Shown here in pieces: positions 8,597-17,880 of a stretch of 64,000 bases of DNA (its first letter is position 1; each line of letters begins with the position of its first letter). Where the stretch lies: positions 1,674,001 through 1,738,000 of the forward strand of contig OZ007012.1 of assembly GCA_963931435.1 (NCBI GenBank), written 5' to 3'. The notes under the pieces are model-generated. The model did not search any database, was not told the origin of the DNA, and was given only the letters and a program-made list of their open reading frames with translations. Both the position numbers and the translations under genes were made by a program. The DNA comes from Coprousia sp963931435 (GTDB lineage Bacteria > Actinomycetota > Coriobacteriia > Coriobacteriales > Coriobacteriaceae).

Positions 8597-10027
8597 CTAC
8601 TCCTTGCCGTTCCAGCAGTAGGTGCAGACGTTCGCCGGGTCGATGCCGATGGCCTCGAGCATGCCGGGCAGGCTCTGGTAGCCCAGGCTGTCGAAGCCGA
8701 GCTGATCGCAGATGCGCTTGAGCATGCACTTGCCGCGCTCGGTCGAGCTGTCGGCGTACTCGTCCAGGTGCTCGGCGCCCGCCGGCCCCTCCAGCTCGTC
8801 CACCACGCGCCGGGCGATGAGGTCCATATCGGACTTGCCGCGCGAGAAGCTGAGGTACGGGCAGCTGAACATGATGGGCGGGCAGGCGGAGCGCATGTGC
8901 ACCTCGGCCGCACCCGTCTGGTAGAGGAAGTCCACGGTGTTGCCCAGCTGCGTGCCGCGCACGATGGAATCGTCCACCAGAAGCAGCCGCTTGTCGCGGA
9001 TGAGCTCGGGCACGGGGATCTGCTTCATCTCGGCGATGCGGTCGCGCACCGCCTGGTTGGAGGGCATGAACGAGCGCGACCAGGTGGGCGTGTACTTGAT
9101 GAAGGGCCGCGCGAAGGTGGCGCCGCACTCGTTGGCGTAGCCGATGGCGTGCGGCAGGCCCGAATCGGGCACGCCGGCCACGTAGTCTACCTCGGGCAGC
9201 GTCCCGGCCATGGCCTCGTCGCGCGCCATGATGTGGCCGTTGCGGTAGCGCATGACCTCGACGTTCACGCCCTCGTAGTTGGAGTTGGGATAGCCGTAGT
9301 ACACCCAGAGGAACGCGCAGATCTTCATCTTGTCGCCCGGCGCCACCACCGTCTCAAAGCCCTCGGGCGCGATGCGCACCACCTCGCCGGGACCGAGCTC
9401 GTAGGCGTCCTCGTAGCCCAGCTTGTGGTAGACGAACGACTCGAGCGAGATGCACCAGCCCGCGCCCTCGACGTCGCGGCCGATGAGCACGGGAAGGCGC
9501 CCCATGCGGTCGCGCGCGGCGAACACCACGCCGTCCTCGGTCATGACGAGCAGTGTGAGCGAGCCGGTGACCACCTTCTGCGCGAAGACGATGCCCTCCA
9601 CCAGATCGTCCTTCTGGTTGATGAGGGCAGCCACCAGCTCGGTGTGGTTGACCGCGCCCGAGCTCATGGCCATGAACTGCGTATGGCCGTCGGAGAGGTA
9701 GCGCTCGATCAGCTCCTCGGCGTTGTTGATGGCGCCCACCGTGGTGAGGGCGAACGTGCCCAGATGCGAGCGCACCAGAAGCGGCTGGGGATCGGTATCG
9801 GAGATGCAGCCTATGCCGCTCGTCCCGTGGAACCGCTCGATATCCTTGTCGAACCGCGAGCGGAACGGCGTGTTCTCGATGGAATGGATCTCCTTGTTGA
9901 AGCCGCCCGTCCCATCGCAGAACACCATGCCCGCGCGGCGCGTGCCCAGATGCGAGTGGTAATCGACGCCGAAGAAGACATCCAGCACCACGTCGCGCTC
10001 GGACACCGCCCCGAAAAAGCCCCCCAT
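8597..10027 (-). CDS. PurF-like amidophosphoribosyltransferase paralogue lacking the N-terminal catalytic Cys
   Basis: 476 residues. An N-terminal Ntn-hydrolase-like glutaminase domain (HSHLGTRRAGM, RSHLGTFALTTVGAINN) is followed by a PRPP-binding phosphoribosyltransferase domain with LLLVDDSIVRGTQ, and it ends with a Cys-rich CTYCWNGKE tail like PurF. In true PurF the mature protein begins with Cys1. Here the start is MGGFFG, after a good GAGGGGAG site, with no Cys in the first positions. Glutamine-dependent amidotransfer by the usual nucleophile is therefore not expected; ammonia use or another role is possible. I recall similar MGGFFG-type proteins in gut anaerobes, so this is a subfamily rather than a decayed gene. 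TATACT at 10065-10070 may be its -10. Confidence 0.85.
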   Translation of the reverse strand: MGGFFGAVSERDVVLDVFFGVDYHSHLGTRRAGMVFCDGTGGFNKEIHSIENTPFRSRFDKDIERFHGTSGIGCISDTDPQPLLVRSHLGTFALTTVGAINNAEELIERYLSDGHTQFMAMSSGAVNHTELVAALINQKDDLVEGIVFAQKVVTGSLTLLVMTEDGVVFAARDRMGRLPVLIGRDVEGAGWCISLESFVYHKLGYEDAYELGPGEVVRIAPEGFETVVAPGDKMKICAFLWVYYGYPNSNYEGVNVEVMRYRNGHIMARDEAMAGTLPEVDYVAGVPDSGLPHAIGYANECGATFARPFIKYTPTWSRSFMPSNQAVRDRIAEMKQIPVPELIRDKRLLLVDDSIVRGTQLGNTVDFLYQTGAAEVHMRSACPPIMFSCPYLSFSRGKSDMDLIARRVVDELEGPAGAEHLDEYADSSTERGKCMLKRICDQLGFDSLGYQSLPGMLEAIGIDPANVCTYCWNGKE

Positions 10028-10109
10028 GCAAGCTCCCCTCATCCGTTTGCCGGTAGCTCCTAACAGTATAGGGGCATGCCTCGCTGTGACGGCCGTGAAA
10101 CCCGCTGCC

Positions 10110-11801
10110 CTACGCGTCCTTTGCGGCGTCATCGCGGGCAGCGCGGCGCGCCTCGTCGAAGGCCGCCTTCATGGTGGGATTGCCGCGCGTGAGGCGCCGG
10201 ATGGTGAGATCCTGCGCCTTGTCGTTGGCCAAGCGCAGGTTGTTCTCCGAGGAGATGAGGTTCTCCTTCACCTTCTGCAGGTGGGTGATGGTCTTGTCGA
10301 TCTCGTCGATGGCGGTGGCAAACCGGTCGCTGGCGATGCGGTAGTTGCGCGCGAACTTCCCCTGGAAGTCCTCAAGCTTGGCCTCGAAGTTGGTCACGTC
10401 GACGTTCTGCTGGCGCATGAGCGCGAGCTCCTGCTTGTAGGCCAGCGCGTTCATCGCGGCGTTGCGCAAAAGCGTGATCATGGGGATGAAGAACTGCGGG
10501 CGGATGACGTACATCTTGGGATAGCGGTAGCTCACGTCCACGATGCCCGCGTTGTAGAGCTCACTCTCCGGCTCCAGGAGCGAGACGAGCACCGCGTACT
10601 CGCACCCCTTCGCCGCGCGGTCGTGATCGAGCTTCTTGAAGAAGTCCTCGTTCTTGTGCTTGGAGGCGGTGGCGTCGTTCTCGTTCTTCATCTCGAACAT
10701 GATGGAGATGACCTCGTTGCCCGCTTCATCGGTCTCTCGGAAGATGTAGTCGCCCTTGGTGCCGCCGGAGGCGTCGTTGTCCTTCTCGAAGTACGCCTGC
10801 GGGAACGCCGTCATGCGCAGGCGGTTGAACTCCGTCTCGCAGTGCTGCTCGAGCGTCTCGCCCACCATCTTGGTGGAGAGACGCGCCTTCATGTCGCGCA
10901 GGCGCTCGATCTCCTCGTCCTTGTAGCGGATGAGCGCCTCGGAGCTCTTCTTGGCCTGCTCGAGCTCCAGGGCGTGCGCCGCCTGCTCCTGCTCGCGCTG
11001 GGCGGCGGCCACGGCGCGCTCCTGCGCCAGCTCGGCGAGAGCCCGGTCACGCTGGCGCTCCACGTCCGCGAGGGCCCGCGCCTGCTCCAGCTTGGCGGCC
11101 GACTCCCGCTCGCGCAGCCGCGCGCGCAGGTCCTCCGCCTCGGCCCGCGCGCCGTCCAGCTCCTTCTGCAGACGCTCCCGCAGCTCGGCGCGCTGGCGCT
11201 CGGCCTCCTCGCGCGAGCGGGCCGCCTCCTGCGCCGCGCGCTCGCTCGCCTCGGCGGCTGCCTTGTCGAGCGCCATGGCCTGCTGGCTCGCGGCGGCATC
11301 GAGCTGCGCCTTTAGGGCGGAGATCTCCGCATCGCGCGCGGAGAGATCGGCGGCGAGCTGCTGGCGCGTCTGGGCGCCGGCGAGCTCGGCGGCATCCTGC
11401 TGGCGGGCGAGCTCGGCCTTCAGGCGGTCGACCTCGCGCACGAGCTCCGCCGTGCGCTGCTGGGCCTGCTCGCGCTGGGCGGAGGCCTCGCTCTGCGCGG
11501 CGGCGCGGGCCTCCGCGGCGGCCTGCTCGCGCGCGAGCTTCTGCTCGTTGCCCGCTGCAGCGACGCGCGCCTCCAGCTCGGCGATGCGAGCGTCGCGCGC
11601 AGCCGTCTCCTGCTGCAAGCGGCCCTGGACCTCCTGGCGGGCGAGCTCCACCGCCTGATCCTTCTCGCGCGCCATCATCTGCTGGCGCTCGCTCACCTCG
11701 CGCGCGAACTCTTGGTCGCGCACCTGCTTGACGAGATCGGCGTAGCCCGTCTCATCGACCGCGAACACCGTCCCGCACTTGGGGCATTTGATCTCGTTCA
11801 T
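10110..11801 (-). CDS. DUF2130 protein: zinc-ribbon, coiled coil, nuclease-like domain
   Basis: 563 residues. A short N-terminal metal-binding-like stretch (MNEIKCPKCGTVF) leads into about 270 residues of Ala/Glu/Arg/Gln-rich coiled coil, then the conserved DUF2130 region (YFEKDNDASGGTKGDYIF, ISIMFEMKNEND). The spacing of D in KGDYIF and E-x-K in FEMKNE resembles a PD-(D/E)XK nuclease active site, which is inference. Start at 11801 is supported by GGGAGG upstream and by the CPKC motif directly after it. The role in the cell is not known. A structural chromosome- or DNA-related function is often proposed for such coiled-coil nuclease-like proteins. Confidence 0.85.
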   Translation of the reverse strand: MNEIKCPKCGTVFAVDETGYADLVKQVRDQEFAREVSERQQMMAREKDQAVELARQEVQGRLQQETAARDARIAELEARVAAAGNEQKLAREQAAAEARAAAQSEASAQREQAQQRTAELVREVDRLKAELARQQDAAELAGAQTRQQLAADLSARDAEISALKAQLDAAASQQAMALDKAAAEASERAAQEAARSREEAERQRAELRERLQKELDGARAEAEDLRARLRERESAAKLEQARALADVERQRDRALAELAQERAVAAAQREQEQAAHALELEQAKKSSEALIRYKDEEIERLRDMKARLSTKMVGETLEQHCETEFNRLRMTAFPQAYFEKDNDASGGTKGDYIFRETDEAGNEVISIMFEMKNENDATASKHKNEDFFKKLDHDRAAKGCEYAVLVSLLEPESELYNAGIVDVSYRYPKMYVIRPQFFIPMITLLRNAAMNALAYKQELALMRQQNVDVTNFEAKLEDFQGKFARNYRIASDRFATAIDEIDKTITHLQKVKENLISSENNLRLANDKAQDLTIRRLTRGNPTMKAAFDEARRAARDDAAKDA

Positions 11802-11919
11802 ACCCGCGCCTCCCGTCCGTCTGGATGCGGCACCTGCTTCGTATACGAGATATGGTAGCGTCTCGTGCGGACAAAAAGGTCGGATGCGCCCCGCGCCGAC
11901 CGTCCCGCGTTCGCAAATC

Positions 11920-12846
11920 CTACCGCGACGGAGACGGGCCCAGGTACGCGCGCAGGGTCTCGAGCGAATCCTCGGCGTCGCGCCGGCCGAGCTCGTAGAC
12001 GCCCTCCAGCAGCGCGGGATCCTTGACCGCCGTGGGCAGATGGATGGGCTCGCTCGGGCGCAGGGTGAACACCCGGCCCGCGCGCTCGGCCTCATGCAGG
12101 CGGTCGAGCTGGGCGTTGTAGCGCTCGTGGCGGTTGGCGAGAAGCTCCACCAGCCTGGGGTAGCGCCTCAGCACCACGCGCAGGAGCGGCATGAGGCTGT
12201 TGGGCTCCTTGCGGTAGCGCGCGTCCTGGGTGCAGACCACCACGCAGCGATCGTAGCCCTGCGCGAGCATCCACTCGAAGGGGATGGAATCGGCCGTGCC
12301 ACCGTCCAAGAGCTCCCGCCCCTCGAGGTGCACGGGATGCGAGAGCGCCGGAATGGACGCGGAGGCGCGGATCCACTCGACGTCCTCGACGCCGCCTGTC
12401 ACCAGGTCATGGTAGACGGCCTCGCCGGTCAAGATGTCGTTGGCCACCACGGTGAAGCGCATGGGATTCGCCTGGAAGGTCTCGGTGTCGAACACGTCCA
12501 ACTCCCAGGGCAGCTTGGTGTAGGCGAAATCCCTGCTGAAGAAATCGTCCCCGCGCAGCATGTTGCGGAAGCTCGCGTAGCGGGGGTTGCCGCAGAAGCG
12601 CTTGTTGTAGCGGATCGTCCGGCCGATCTGGCGCGACTTGAAGTTGCATCCGAACGTCGCCCCCGCGGAGACCCCCACCGTATGGGTCGCCGTGAGGCCG
12701 TGCTCCATCCAGACGTCGAGCACGCCGGCCGTGTACATCCCGCGGAAGCCGCCGCCCTCGAGCACCACGCCCACCGTGGGCGCGCCCGGGGCGACCTCGG
12801 GAACCGGAGCGCCGGGCTCGTAGACCCGTTCATATCGCTGTGCCAT
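11920..12846 (-). CDS. Patatin-like phospholipase
   Basis: 308 residues with all patatin catalytic elements: oxyanion loop GGGFRG (31-36), nucleophile elbow GVSAG with Ser60, and catalytic Asp181 in DGGT. This is an acyl hydrolase of the RssA/YjjU type expected to cleave lipid esters in the cytoplasm, since no signal peptide or membrane helix is present. ATG at 12846 follows AAAGAGGG. It is close to but upstream of DUF2130 on the same strand, with a 118-bp gap. Confidence 0.9.
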   Translation of the reverse strand: MAQRYERVYEPGAPVPEVAPGAPTVGVVLEGGGFRGMYTAGVLDVWMEHGLTATHTVGVSAGATFGCNFKSRQIGRTIRYNKRFCGNPRYASFRNMLRGDDFFSRDFAYTKLPWELDVFDTETFQANPMRFTVVANDILTGEAVYHDLVTGGVEDVEWIRASASIPALSHPVHLEGRELLDGGTADSIPFEWMLAQGYDRCVVVCTQDARYRKEPNSLMPLLRVVLRRYPRLVELLANRHERYNAQLDRLHEAERAGRVFTLRPSEPIHLPTAVKDPALLEGVYELGRRDAEDSLETLRAYLGPSPSR

Positions 12847-12960
12847 GCCAAACCCTCTTTCTCGGTTACGGCATTATAGCGCCCCGCGATAGCGTCCCGC
12901 GGCGCGCCGCCGCGGGCGGAGCCCCTCGGCGGACCGACCGGACGCCTGATACAATCGGGG

Positions 12961-12988
12961 TGCCGCCGGGCGCCCATGCCCGGCGGCA
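12961..12988 (+). promoter_or_regulatory. Hairpin in the leader of the small plus-strand gene
   Basis: TGCCGCCGGGC (12961-12971) pairs perfectly with GCCCGGCGGCA (12978-12988) across a 6-nt loop. A TACAAT -10-like box lies just upstream, so this would be at the start of the 5' UTR. Confidence 0.45.
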
Positions 12989-13017
12989 CCGGAAGCCGAT
13001 CGCCCGAGGAGGACCGC

Positions 13018-13326
13018 ATGGATACATCCGCCATCATCGAAACCGTGATGCAGGCCGTCAAGGAGGCGCCCGATAAGATCAACGACCTCCTGCGGGACCC
13101 CCAGGGCGCCATCGAGGCGATCACCGGCCAGCCGCTCGGCGACGGCCAGCTCACGCAGATCGTCGCGGCGGTACAGGACAAGCTCGCCGCCGGCGAGATC
13201 GACCTCTCCGGCATCGACCTCACCAAGATCGATCTCTCGGCCCTCGGGGGCCTGGGCGGCCTTCTGGGAGGCTCCCCACTCGGCAGCATCGCGGGCGCCC
13301 TGGGCGGCCTGTTCGGCAAGCGCTAG
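13018..13326 (+). CDS. Small uncharacterised protein, Gly/Leu-rich C-terminus
   Basis: 102 residues beginning MDTSAIIETVMQAVKEAP, after an ideal GAGGAGG site. The N-terminal 65 residues are predicted helical (KINDLLRDPQGAIEAITG). The tail is a glycine/leucine-rich run ending FGKR. There is no signal peptide and no family I recognise. Its stop overlaps the stop of the convergent downstream gene: both use the shared CTAG at 13323-13326. Confidence 0.75.
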   Translation: MDTSAIIETVMQAVKEAPDKINDLLRDPQGAIEAITGQPLGDGQLTQIVAAVQDKLAAGEIDLSGIDLTKIDLSALGGLGGLLGGSPLGSIAGALGGLFGKR

Positions 13327-14162
13327 ACGCCGCGCGTCTCAGGAACCAGGTCCTCCAGCCAGTTGAGGGGGTTGGGATCGGTGTCGTGGCGCAGGTACAC
13401 CACCACCGAGCCCTCCCCCGCCAGATCGGCCACGCGCGTGACCGTCCAGTTGGACGGATCGAAGACCCGGTTGCCATCATCGGTGATGACCACGAGGTCG
13501 GCCTCGTCCACGCCGAGCGCGTCGAGGATGTTGAGCGCGTTGGACCACTTCTCGCCCACGATGTCCACGATGTCGGCGGCGACGAACCCGTCGGCGTCTG
13601 CCCCGCCATCCGTTTCGCCCTCGGTTCCATCCGCGTCGCCGGGGACGGTCGCATCCCCGTCATCGCCCGTCGACGGCTCCTCATCAGAGGGGTCGGCGCC
13701 ATTTTGCCCGGCGTCCGAACCGGATCCCTCCATCTGCATCCCGCCCTGCACCGGCGCGCTGACCGGCCCTTCGAGCACACCGGAGGCCAGAAGGATCACC
13801 GCCGCCAGCAGCGCGATCGAGAGCGCGCCCAGGACGGCGAGGGCGATGTGGCTTCGGCGCAGCCCCCGCTCGAGGCGCTCCAGCGCATCGTCGCGCCCGG
13901 AGACGGGCTCCAGGGGCGTCGCCTTGACGGGGATGGACCGCGTGCCCATCGCGCGCGTGAGGTCGGGGCGGCAGGCAGCCATGCCCGCGGTGTCCCCGTC
14001 GCTGGCAGCAGGCGCGCCGGCGGAGGGAGCTGCGGTTGACGGTGCGACGGCAGGCTCAACGCCGGTGGGCATATCGGCAGCGGATACGCCGGATGCCGGC
14101 GCGTCCGTCCCTCGCGGCATCCGGATGGTGCCGGCGGCATCCTCTACGGGCATCTTGTCCAT
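13323..14162 (-). CDS. Single-pass membrane protein with PASTA-like extracellular domain
   Basis: 279 residues. The N-terminal cytoplasmic part is Ala/Pro-rich (about 1-103), one membrane helix follows (about 104-132, IALAVLGALSIALLAAVILL), then an acidic low-complexity linker and a C-terminal domain (about 205-279) with VGEKWSNALNILDALGV and VVVYLRHD. That pattern resembles one PASTA unit, which is a weak match. The start at 14162 has AGGAGG upstream. It could sense or bind cell-wall material if the PASTA reading is right. It converges on the small plus-strand gene with a 4-bp overlap. Confidence 0.75.
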   Translation of the reverse strand: MDKMPVEDAAGTIRMPRGTDAPASGVSAADMPTGVEPAVAPSTAAPSAGAPAASDGDTAGMAACRPDLTRAMGTRSIPVKATPLEPVSGRDDALERLERGLRRSHIALAVLGALSIALLAAVILLASGVLEGPVSAPVQGGMQMEGSGSDAGQNGADPSDEEPSTGDDGDATVPGDADGTEGETDGGADADGFVAADIVDIVGEKWSNALNILDALGVDEADLVVITDDGNRVFDPSNWTVTRVADLAGEGSVVVYLRHDTDPNPLNWLEDLVPETRGV

Positions 14163-14267
14163 GAGCTCCTCCTAGTGACGGCAGGGTTCCTATCTCTCGG
14201 CCCGCATTATACCCAGCAGGCAATGGCAACGCCCCCGGCCGCGTCAACCGGAGCCGGGACGGGAGGA

Positions 14268-15662
14268 TCAGGCGATGCGCACGCCGTCGGCTCCGTCGAT
14301 GGCCAAGTCGGCCTCGAAGAAGGCCCGGAGCGCCTGCGTGGCGAGGGCGACGTCGCGCGCGCCCGCGGTCTCGTAGGAGGAGTGCATGGCCAGCTGCGCG
14401 CAGCCCACGTCCACCGCATGCATGCTCGCCTGGATGTTGGAGAGGTTGCCGAGCGTCGAGCCGCCCGCCATGTCGCTGCGGTTGGCGAACGTCTGATAGG
14501 GCACGCCCGCACGCTCCAGCACAGCGATGAAGGCCGCGCGGCTGAACGCGTCGGTGCAGTAGTGCTGGTTGGCGGCCTCCTTGATGACGATGCCCCCGTT
14601 CATGCGGCAGCGGTTCGCGGCATCGTACTTGTCGGCGCGGTTGGGGTGCACGGCATGGGCGTTGTCGCAGCTCACGAGCATCGAGCGCGAGAGGGCGCGG
14701 CGGTACGCCTCGCGATCGAGCCCCTGGGCCGCGACGAGGCGGCCGAGCGTGTCCGGCAGGAAGGTGGACATGGCGCCCTGCTTGGTGTTGGAGCCGACCT
14801 CCTCGTTGTCGAAGAGGCACCAGACGTTGACGCGCTCAGCCTCGGGCGCGCCGGCCGCCAGAAACGCGGTGAGCGAGGTGTAGGCGCACATGAGGTCGTC
14901 GAGCTTGGGGCTCGAGACGAACTCGCTCGCCGCGCCCCACACCCGGCCCTCCTGGCGGTTGACCAGGAACAGATCGCGGGCGAGCACATCCTCGGGCGCG
15001 ACGCCGGCGGCGCGGGCGATGCGGGCCTCGAAGGCGCCCTCGCCGAGCGCACCGGCCGAGACGAGCGGGCGGATGTCGCGGGCGCGGTTGGGCGCGAAGC
15101 CGTCGTTCATGGCGCGGTCGAGGTGGATGGCGAGACTCGGGATGATGGCGAGATCCTCATCCGACGCCACGAGGCGGCTCTCGACCCCCTCTGCCGTGCG
15201 CACCATGACGCGGCCGGCAACCGAGAGCGGCCGGTCGAACCAGGTGTAGTCGATCATGCCGCCATAGGCCTCGACGTCGAGCACGCGCGTGCCCTCAGCA
15301 CCCTCGGTATCGGCCACGGCCTTGAGCTTGAACGTCGGTGAGTCGCCGTGAGCGGCGGCGAGCTGGAAATGGAAGCCGTCTGAGGCGGGCGCCCCCTCGA
15401 GCGCCTCGGCGCCCTCCGGAACCCCGGCGCCCACCGCGAAGGCGATGACGCTGGAGTTGTTGCGCACCGTGTAGGCACGGGTGCCCGGCGCCACGCGCCA
15501 GGCCGCCCCCTCGGGCAGGTAGGTGAAGCCCGCCTCGTCGAGACGCCGGCGCGCCTCGGCCGCCGTGTGGAACATGCTCGGGCACGCCGCGATGAAATCG
15601 ACGAGGCCCTGGGCCTGCTCGCGCTCCTCGGGCGCGAGCGCGGCGCTGCTCGTTTCGATCAT
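14268..15662 (-). CDS. M18 family aminopeptidase (aspartyl aminopeptidase-like)
   Basis: 464 residues with the M18 layout: an N-terminal FHTAAEA segment, metal-site motifs IHLDRAMNDG and LFDNEEVGS, and the C-terminal SCDNAHAVHPN and FANRSDMAGGSTLGN. These binuclear zinc enzymes remove acidic or neutral N-terminal residues from short peptides in the cytoplasm. Start at 15662 follows GAAGAAGG. It is the last gene of the long minus-strand peptide-utilisation block. Confidence 0.92.
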   Translation of the reverse strand: MIETSSAALAPEEREQAQGLVDFIAACPSMFHTAAEARRRLDEAGFTYLPEGAAWRVAPGTRAYTVRNNSSVIAFAVGAGVPEGAEALEGAPASDGFHFQLAAAHGDSPTFKLKAVADTEGAEGTRVLDVEAYGGMIDYTWFDRPLSVAGRVMVRTAEGVESRLVASDEDLAIIPSLAIHLDRAMNDGFAPNRARDIRPLVSAGALGEGAFEARIARAAGVAPEDVLARDLFLVNRQEGRVWGAASEFVSSPKLDDLMCAYTSLTAFLAAGAPEAERVNVWCLFDNEEVGSNTKQGAMSTFLPDTLGRLVAAQGLDREAYRRALSRSMLVSCDNAHAVHPNRADKYDAANRCRMNGGIVIKEAANQHYCTDAFSRAAFIAVLERAGVPYQTFANRSDMAGGSTLGNLSNIQASMHAVDVGCAQLAMHSSYETAGARDVALATQALRAFFEADLAIDGADGVRIA

Positions 15663-15711
15663 ATCAGCCTTCTTCCTCGTTTTTCGGTCCGCCCCGGCCG
15701 GGGCGAGCCGC

Positions 15712-16128
15712 CTACACCAGCTTGCCGGCCACGTGATCGAGCGCGTGCTGGACGATCTCGGCGGTCCAGCCGGAGAGGCGCTTGGTGCGGCTCACCAGGT
15801 TGCCGCCCGAGAGCACCTGATAGGTGACCGTGATCATCTTGAAGCGGCGCACCTCGCTGACCTCCTCGAGCGAAAGACACCCCTCCTGGGCCGTGTAGGG
15901 CTGGGCGCCCATCTTGAGCTTGGGATTGAGCATGACCTGGATGCGACCGCCGTCCTCGTAGGCGATGATGGCCTTGGCCACGCCGATCTGGTTGGCCGCG
16001 AGGCACACGCAGTCCTCTAGCGAGGCGAGGGTGTCGCGCAAGTCCTCCATCACCGGCGCGTCGTCGGCGCTGGCGGGCTCGGCGGGGCGGGAGAGGAACG
16101 CGCGGTCCTTGACGATCTCTTTGATCAT
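15712..16128 (-). CDS. Peptide-deformylase-like protein with HALDH instead of HExxH
   Basis: 138 residues with the deformylase motifs CLAANQIG (like GxGLAAxQ), EGCLS (metal-ligand Cys84) and QHALDH (His128, His132). In classical deformylases the last motif is HExDH, and the glutamate is the catalytic base. Here position 129 is Ala, so deformylase activity is doubtful although the three metal ligands are kept. I recall similar short HALDH proteins in Firmicutes and Coriobacteria, so the change is a subfamily feature, not a recent lesion. Start 16128 is preceded by AAAGGA. It sits inside the peptidase block, 49 bp before M18. Confidence 0.85.
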   Translation of the reverse strand: MIKEIVKDRAFLSRPAEPASADDAPVMEDLRDTLASLEDCVCLAANQIGVAKAIIAYEDGGRIQVMLNPKLKMGAQPYTAQEGCLSLEEVSEVRRFKMITVTYQVLSGGNLVSRTKRLSGWTAEIVQHALDHVAGKLV

Positions 16129-16376
16129 GACGATCCTTTCTGGGTCATCAGCCGCCCGCGCGGGGCGGGCGGCGGTGCGAACGTGCGGAGAACAGCATAG
16201 CGCAAACGCGCCGAGCGGGACCGGGCGGCACGCCGCAGGACGCGGGCGCAGGAGGCGGAGGTTGCACCCTGCCGCTATCCGGCCCGTCTGCGCCGGCGCC
16301 GGGGCGCTCCCGGCCCCGCGAGCGCCCTGCCGCCGCATGCGTCCGCCGAGGCGCAGGGACCGGCGCCGAGGCGCCC

Positions 16377-17849
16377 TTACGCGCGGTAGAACGCCGCGAA
16401 GTCCTCCGTCATGCGCGCGAGCGTGGGCTCGTCCACATAGCACATGTGGCCACAGCCGTAGCGGCGGAACCAGATCTTATCGCGCAGCTCGGCGGGCAGG
16501 TAGAGCTGGGCGATGGTGTGCTCGACGTTCCACCACGGCGTGGCCGCGTCGAAGCGCCCACCCATGATCATGAGCTTGGTGGTGGGGCTGCGGCGCAGAG
16601 CCACCGCGATGTCGAGCGCCACGTTGGGCGCCGCCACGGTGGTCTCGTCCACGCCGGGCTCGTCGTGCACCCAGTTCCAGCCGATGCCGATCTCGCCCCA
16701 CACGCTCAGGCGGTAGCCGGCCGGCCCCTGGTAGCCCACCTCGTCGTGCAGGAAGGCGCGGAACGCCGCGTACCACGCCGACTCGATGGCGTGGCTCGCC
16801 GGATCGTCGCAGGCGAAGTAGAACGAGGCGTTCTGGAGCGGCAGGAGCTGCGTGCCGGCGAAGCGCATGTCGAGCCGACCGCACACCCTGCCCTCGCAGG
16901 CCAGGAGGTCGCGGCGAAACTCCTCGAGCGACACGCGGCAGTTGCGCGCGAGCAGGTAGTCCTCGGGAAGCCCGATGAACTCCGAGAGGCGCCGCGCCAC
17001 GGCGCGCTGGCGCTCCGGATCGATGCGGTCGCCCTGCAGGAGCGCCGAGGCGAACTCATCGCCCGCGAAGGCGCAGGCCTCGTCGAACCACGCGTCCTCG
17101 TCCACGCCCTGGCCGGCGAGGCCGAAGTACTGCGCCGTCGCCGCGAACGAGGGCATCATCCCGACGTAGTACAGATCGTTGCCGGGCAGGTTCTGCGTCC
17201 AGTCGAACAGCGCCGAGATCATCACCACGCCCGCCACGGGCACGCCCGCCTCGCCCAGGTAGCGCATGAGCACGGAGTTGCGCATGGTGCCGTAGCTCTC
17301 GCCCACCAGGTAGAGCGGGGAGCCCCAGCGGCCGTTCTCCTCGAGCCACTGGCAGATCGCGCGGCAGAACGCCCGCGCGTCGCCCTCGAGCCCGTACACG
17401 CGCGCCTTGTCATAGCCGGGCGCCACGAACGACCAGCCCGTGCCCAGCGCGTCGAGGAACACCAGGTCGCTCTCGGGCAGAAGCGACCCGGGATTGTCCT
17501 CGACCTCGTAGCGCGCCGCGTCCACGAACCCGCAGCCGTTGGGCACCACGCGCTTGGGTCCGATGCCGCCGAAGTTGATGGGCACCGAGGCCGAGCCCGG
17601 GCCGCCGTTGAAGCAGAAGCTCACCGGGCGCTGCCGGGGATCGGCGGGGGCGCCGTCGATGTCCCGGGCGATGTAGGAGACATGGAACATCTCGCCCTCG
17701 AGGGCGCCCTCGGCGTCCATCACGTCCAGATGCGCGGCGCGGGCGGTGTAGGTGACGCGGCGCCCGGCCGCCTCCCAGGTGAGCGGGGCAGAGGAGGCCG
17801 GGGCGGGCACGCGCGGAGCGGCCTCGGCGGTGCAATCGATATCTGCCAT
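16377..17849 (-). CDS. S10 family serine carboxypeptidase-like, cytoplasmic
   Basis: 490 residues with the S10 features CFNGGPGSASV, LVGESYGTMR (nucleophile Ser185), GRFDAATP (Asp) and GCGHMCYVDEP (His). It would release C-terminal residues from peptides. No signal peptide is present (MADIDCTAEAAPRV), unlike secreted or lysosomal S10 enzymes, which fits a role on imported peptides. The stop of the upstream M20 gene lies 31 bp away, so the two share a transcript. Confidence 0.88.
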   Translation of the reverse strand: MADIDCTAEAAPRVPAPASSAPLTWEAAGRRVTYTARAAHLDVMDAEGALEGEMFHVSYIARDIDGAPADPRQRPVSFCFNGGPGSASVPINFGGIGPKRVVPNGCGFVDAARYEVEDNPGSLLPESDLVFLDALGTGWSFVAPGYDKARVYGLEGDARAFCRAICQWLEENGRWGSPLYLVGESYGTMRNSVLMRYLGEAGVPVAGVVMISALFDWTQNLPGNDLYYVGMMPSFAATAQYFGLAGQGVDEDAWFDEACAFAGDEFASALLQGDRIDPERQRAVARRLSEFIGLPEDYLLARNCRVSLEEFRRDLLACEGRVCGRLDMRFAGTQLLPLQNASFYFACDDPASHAIESAWYAAFRAFLHDEVGYQGPAGYRLSVWGEIGIGWNWVHDEPGVDETTVAAPNVALDIAVALRRSPTTKLMIMGGRFDAATPWWNVEHTIAQLYLPAELRDKIWFRRYGCGHMCYVDEPTLARMTEDFAAFYRA

Positions 17850-17880
17850 GGCGGCGATTCCTTTCTCGCAGCGGGGCGCC

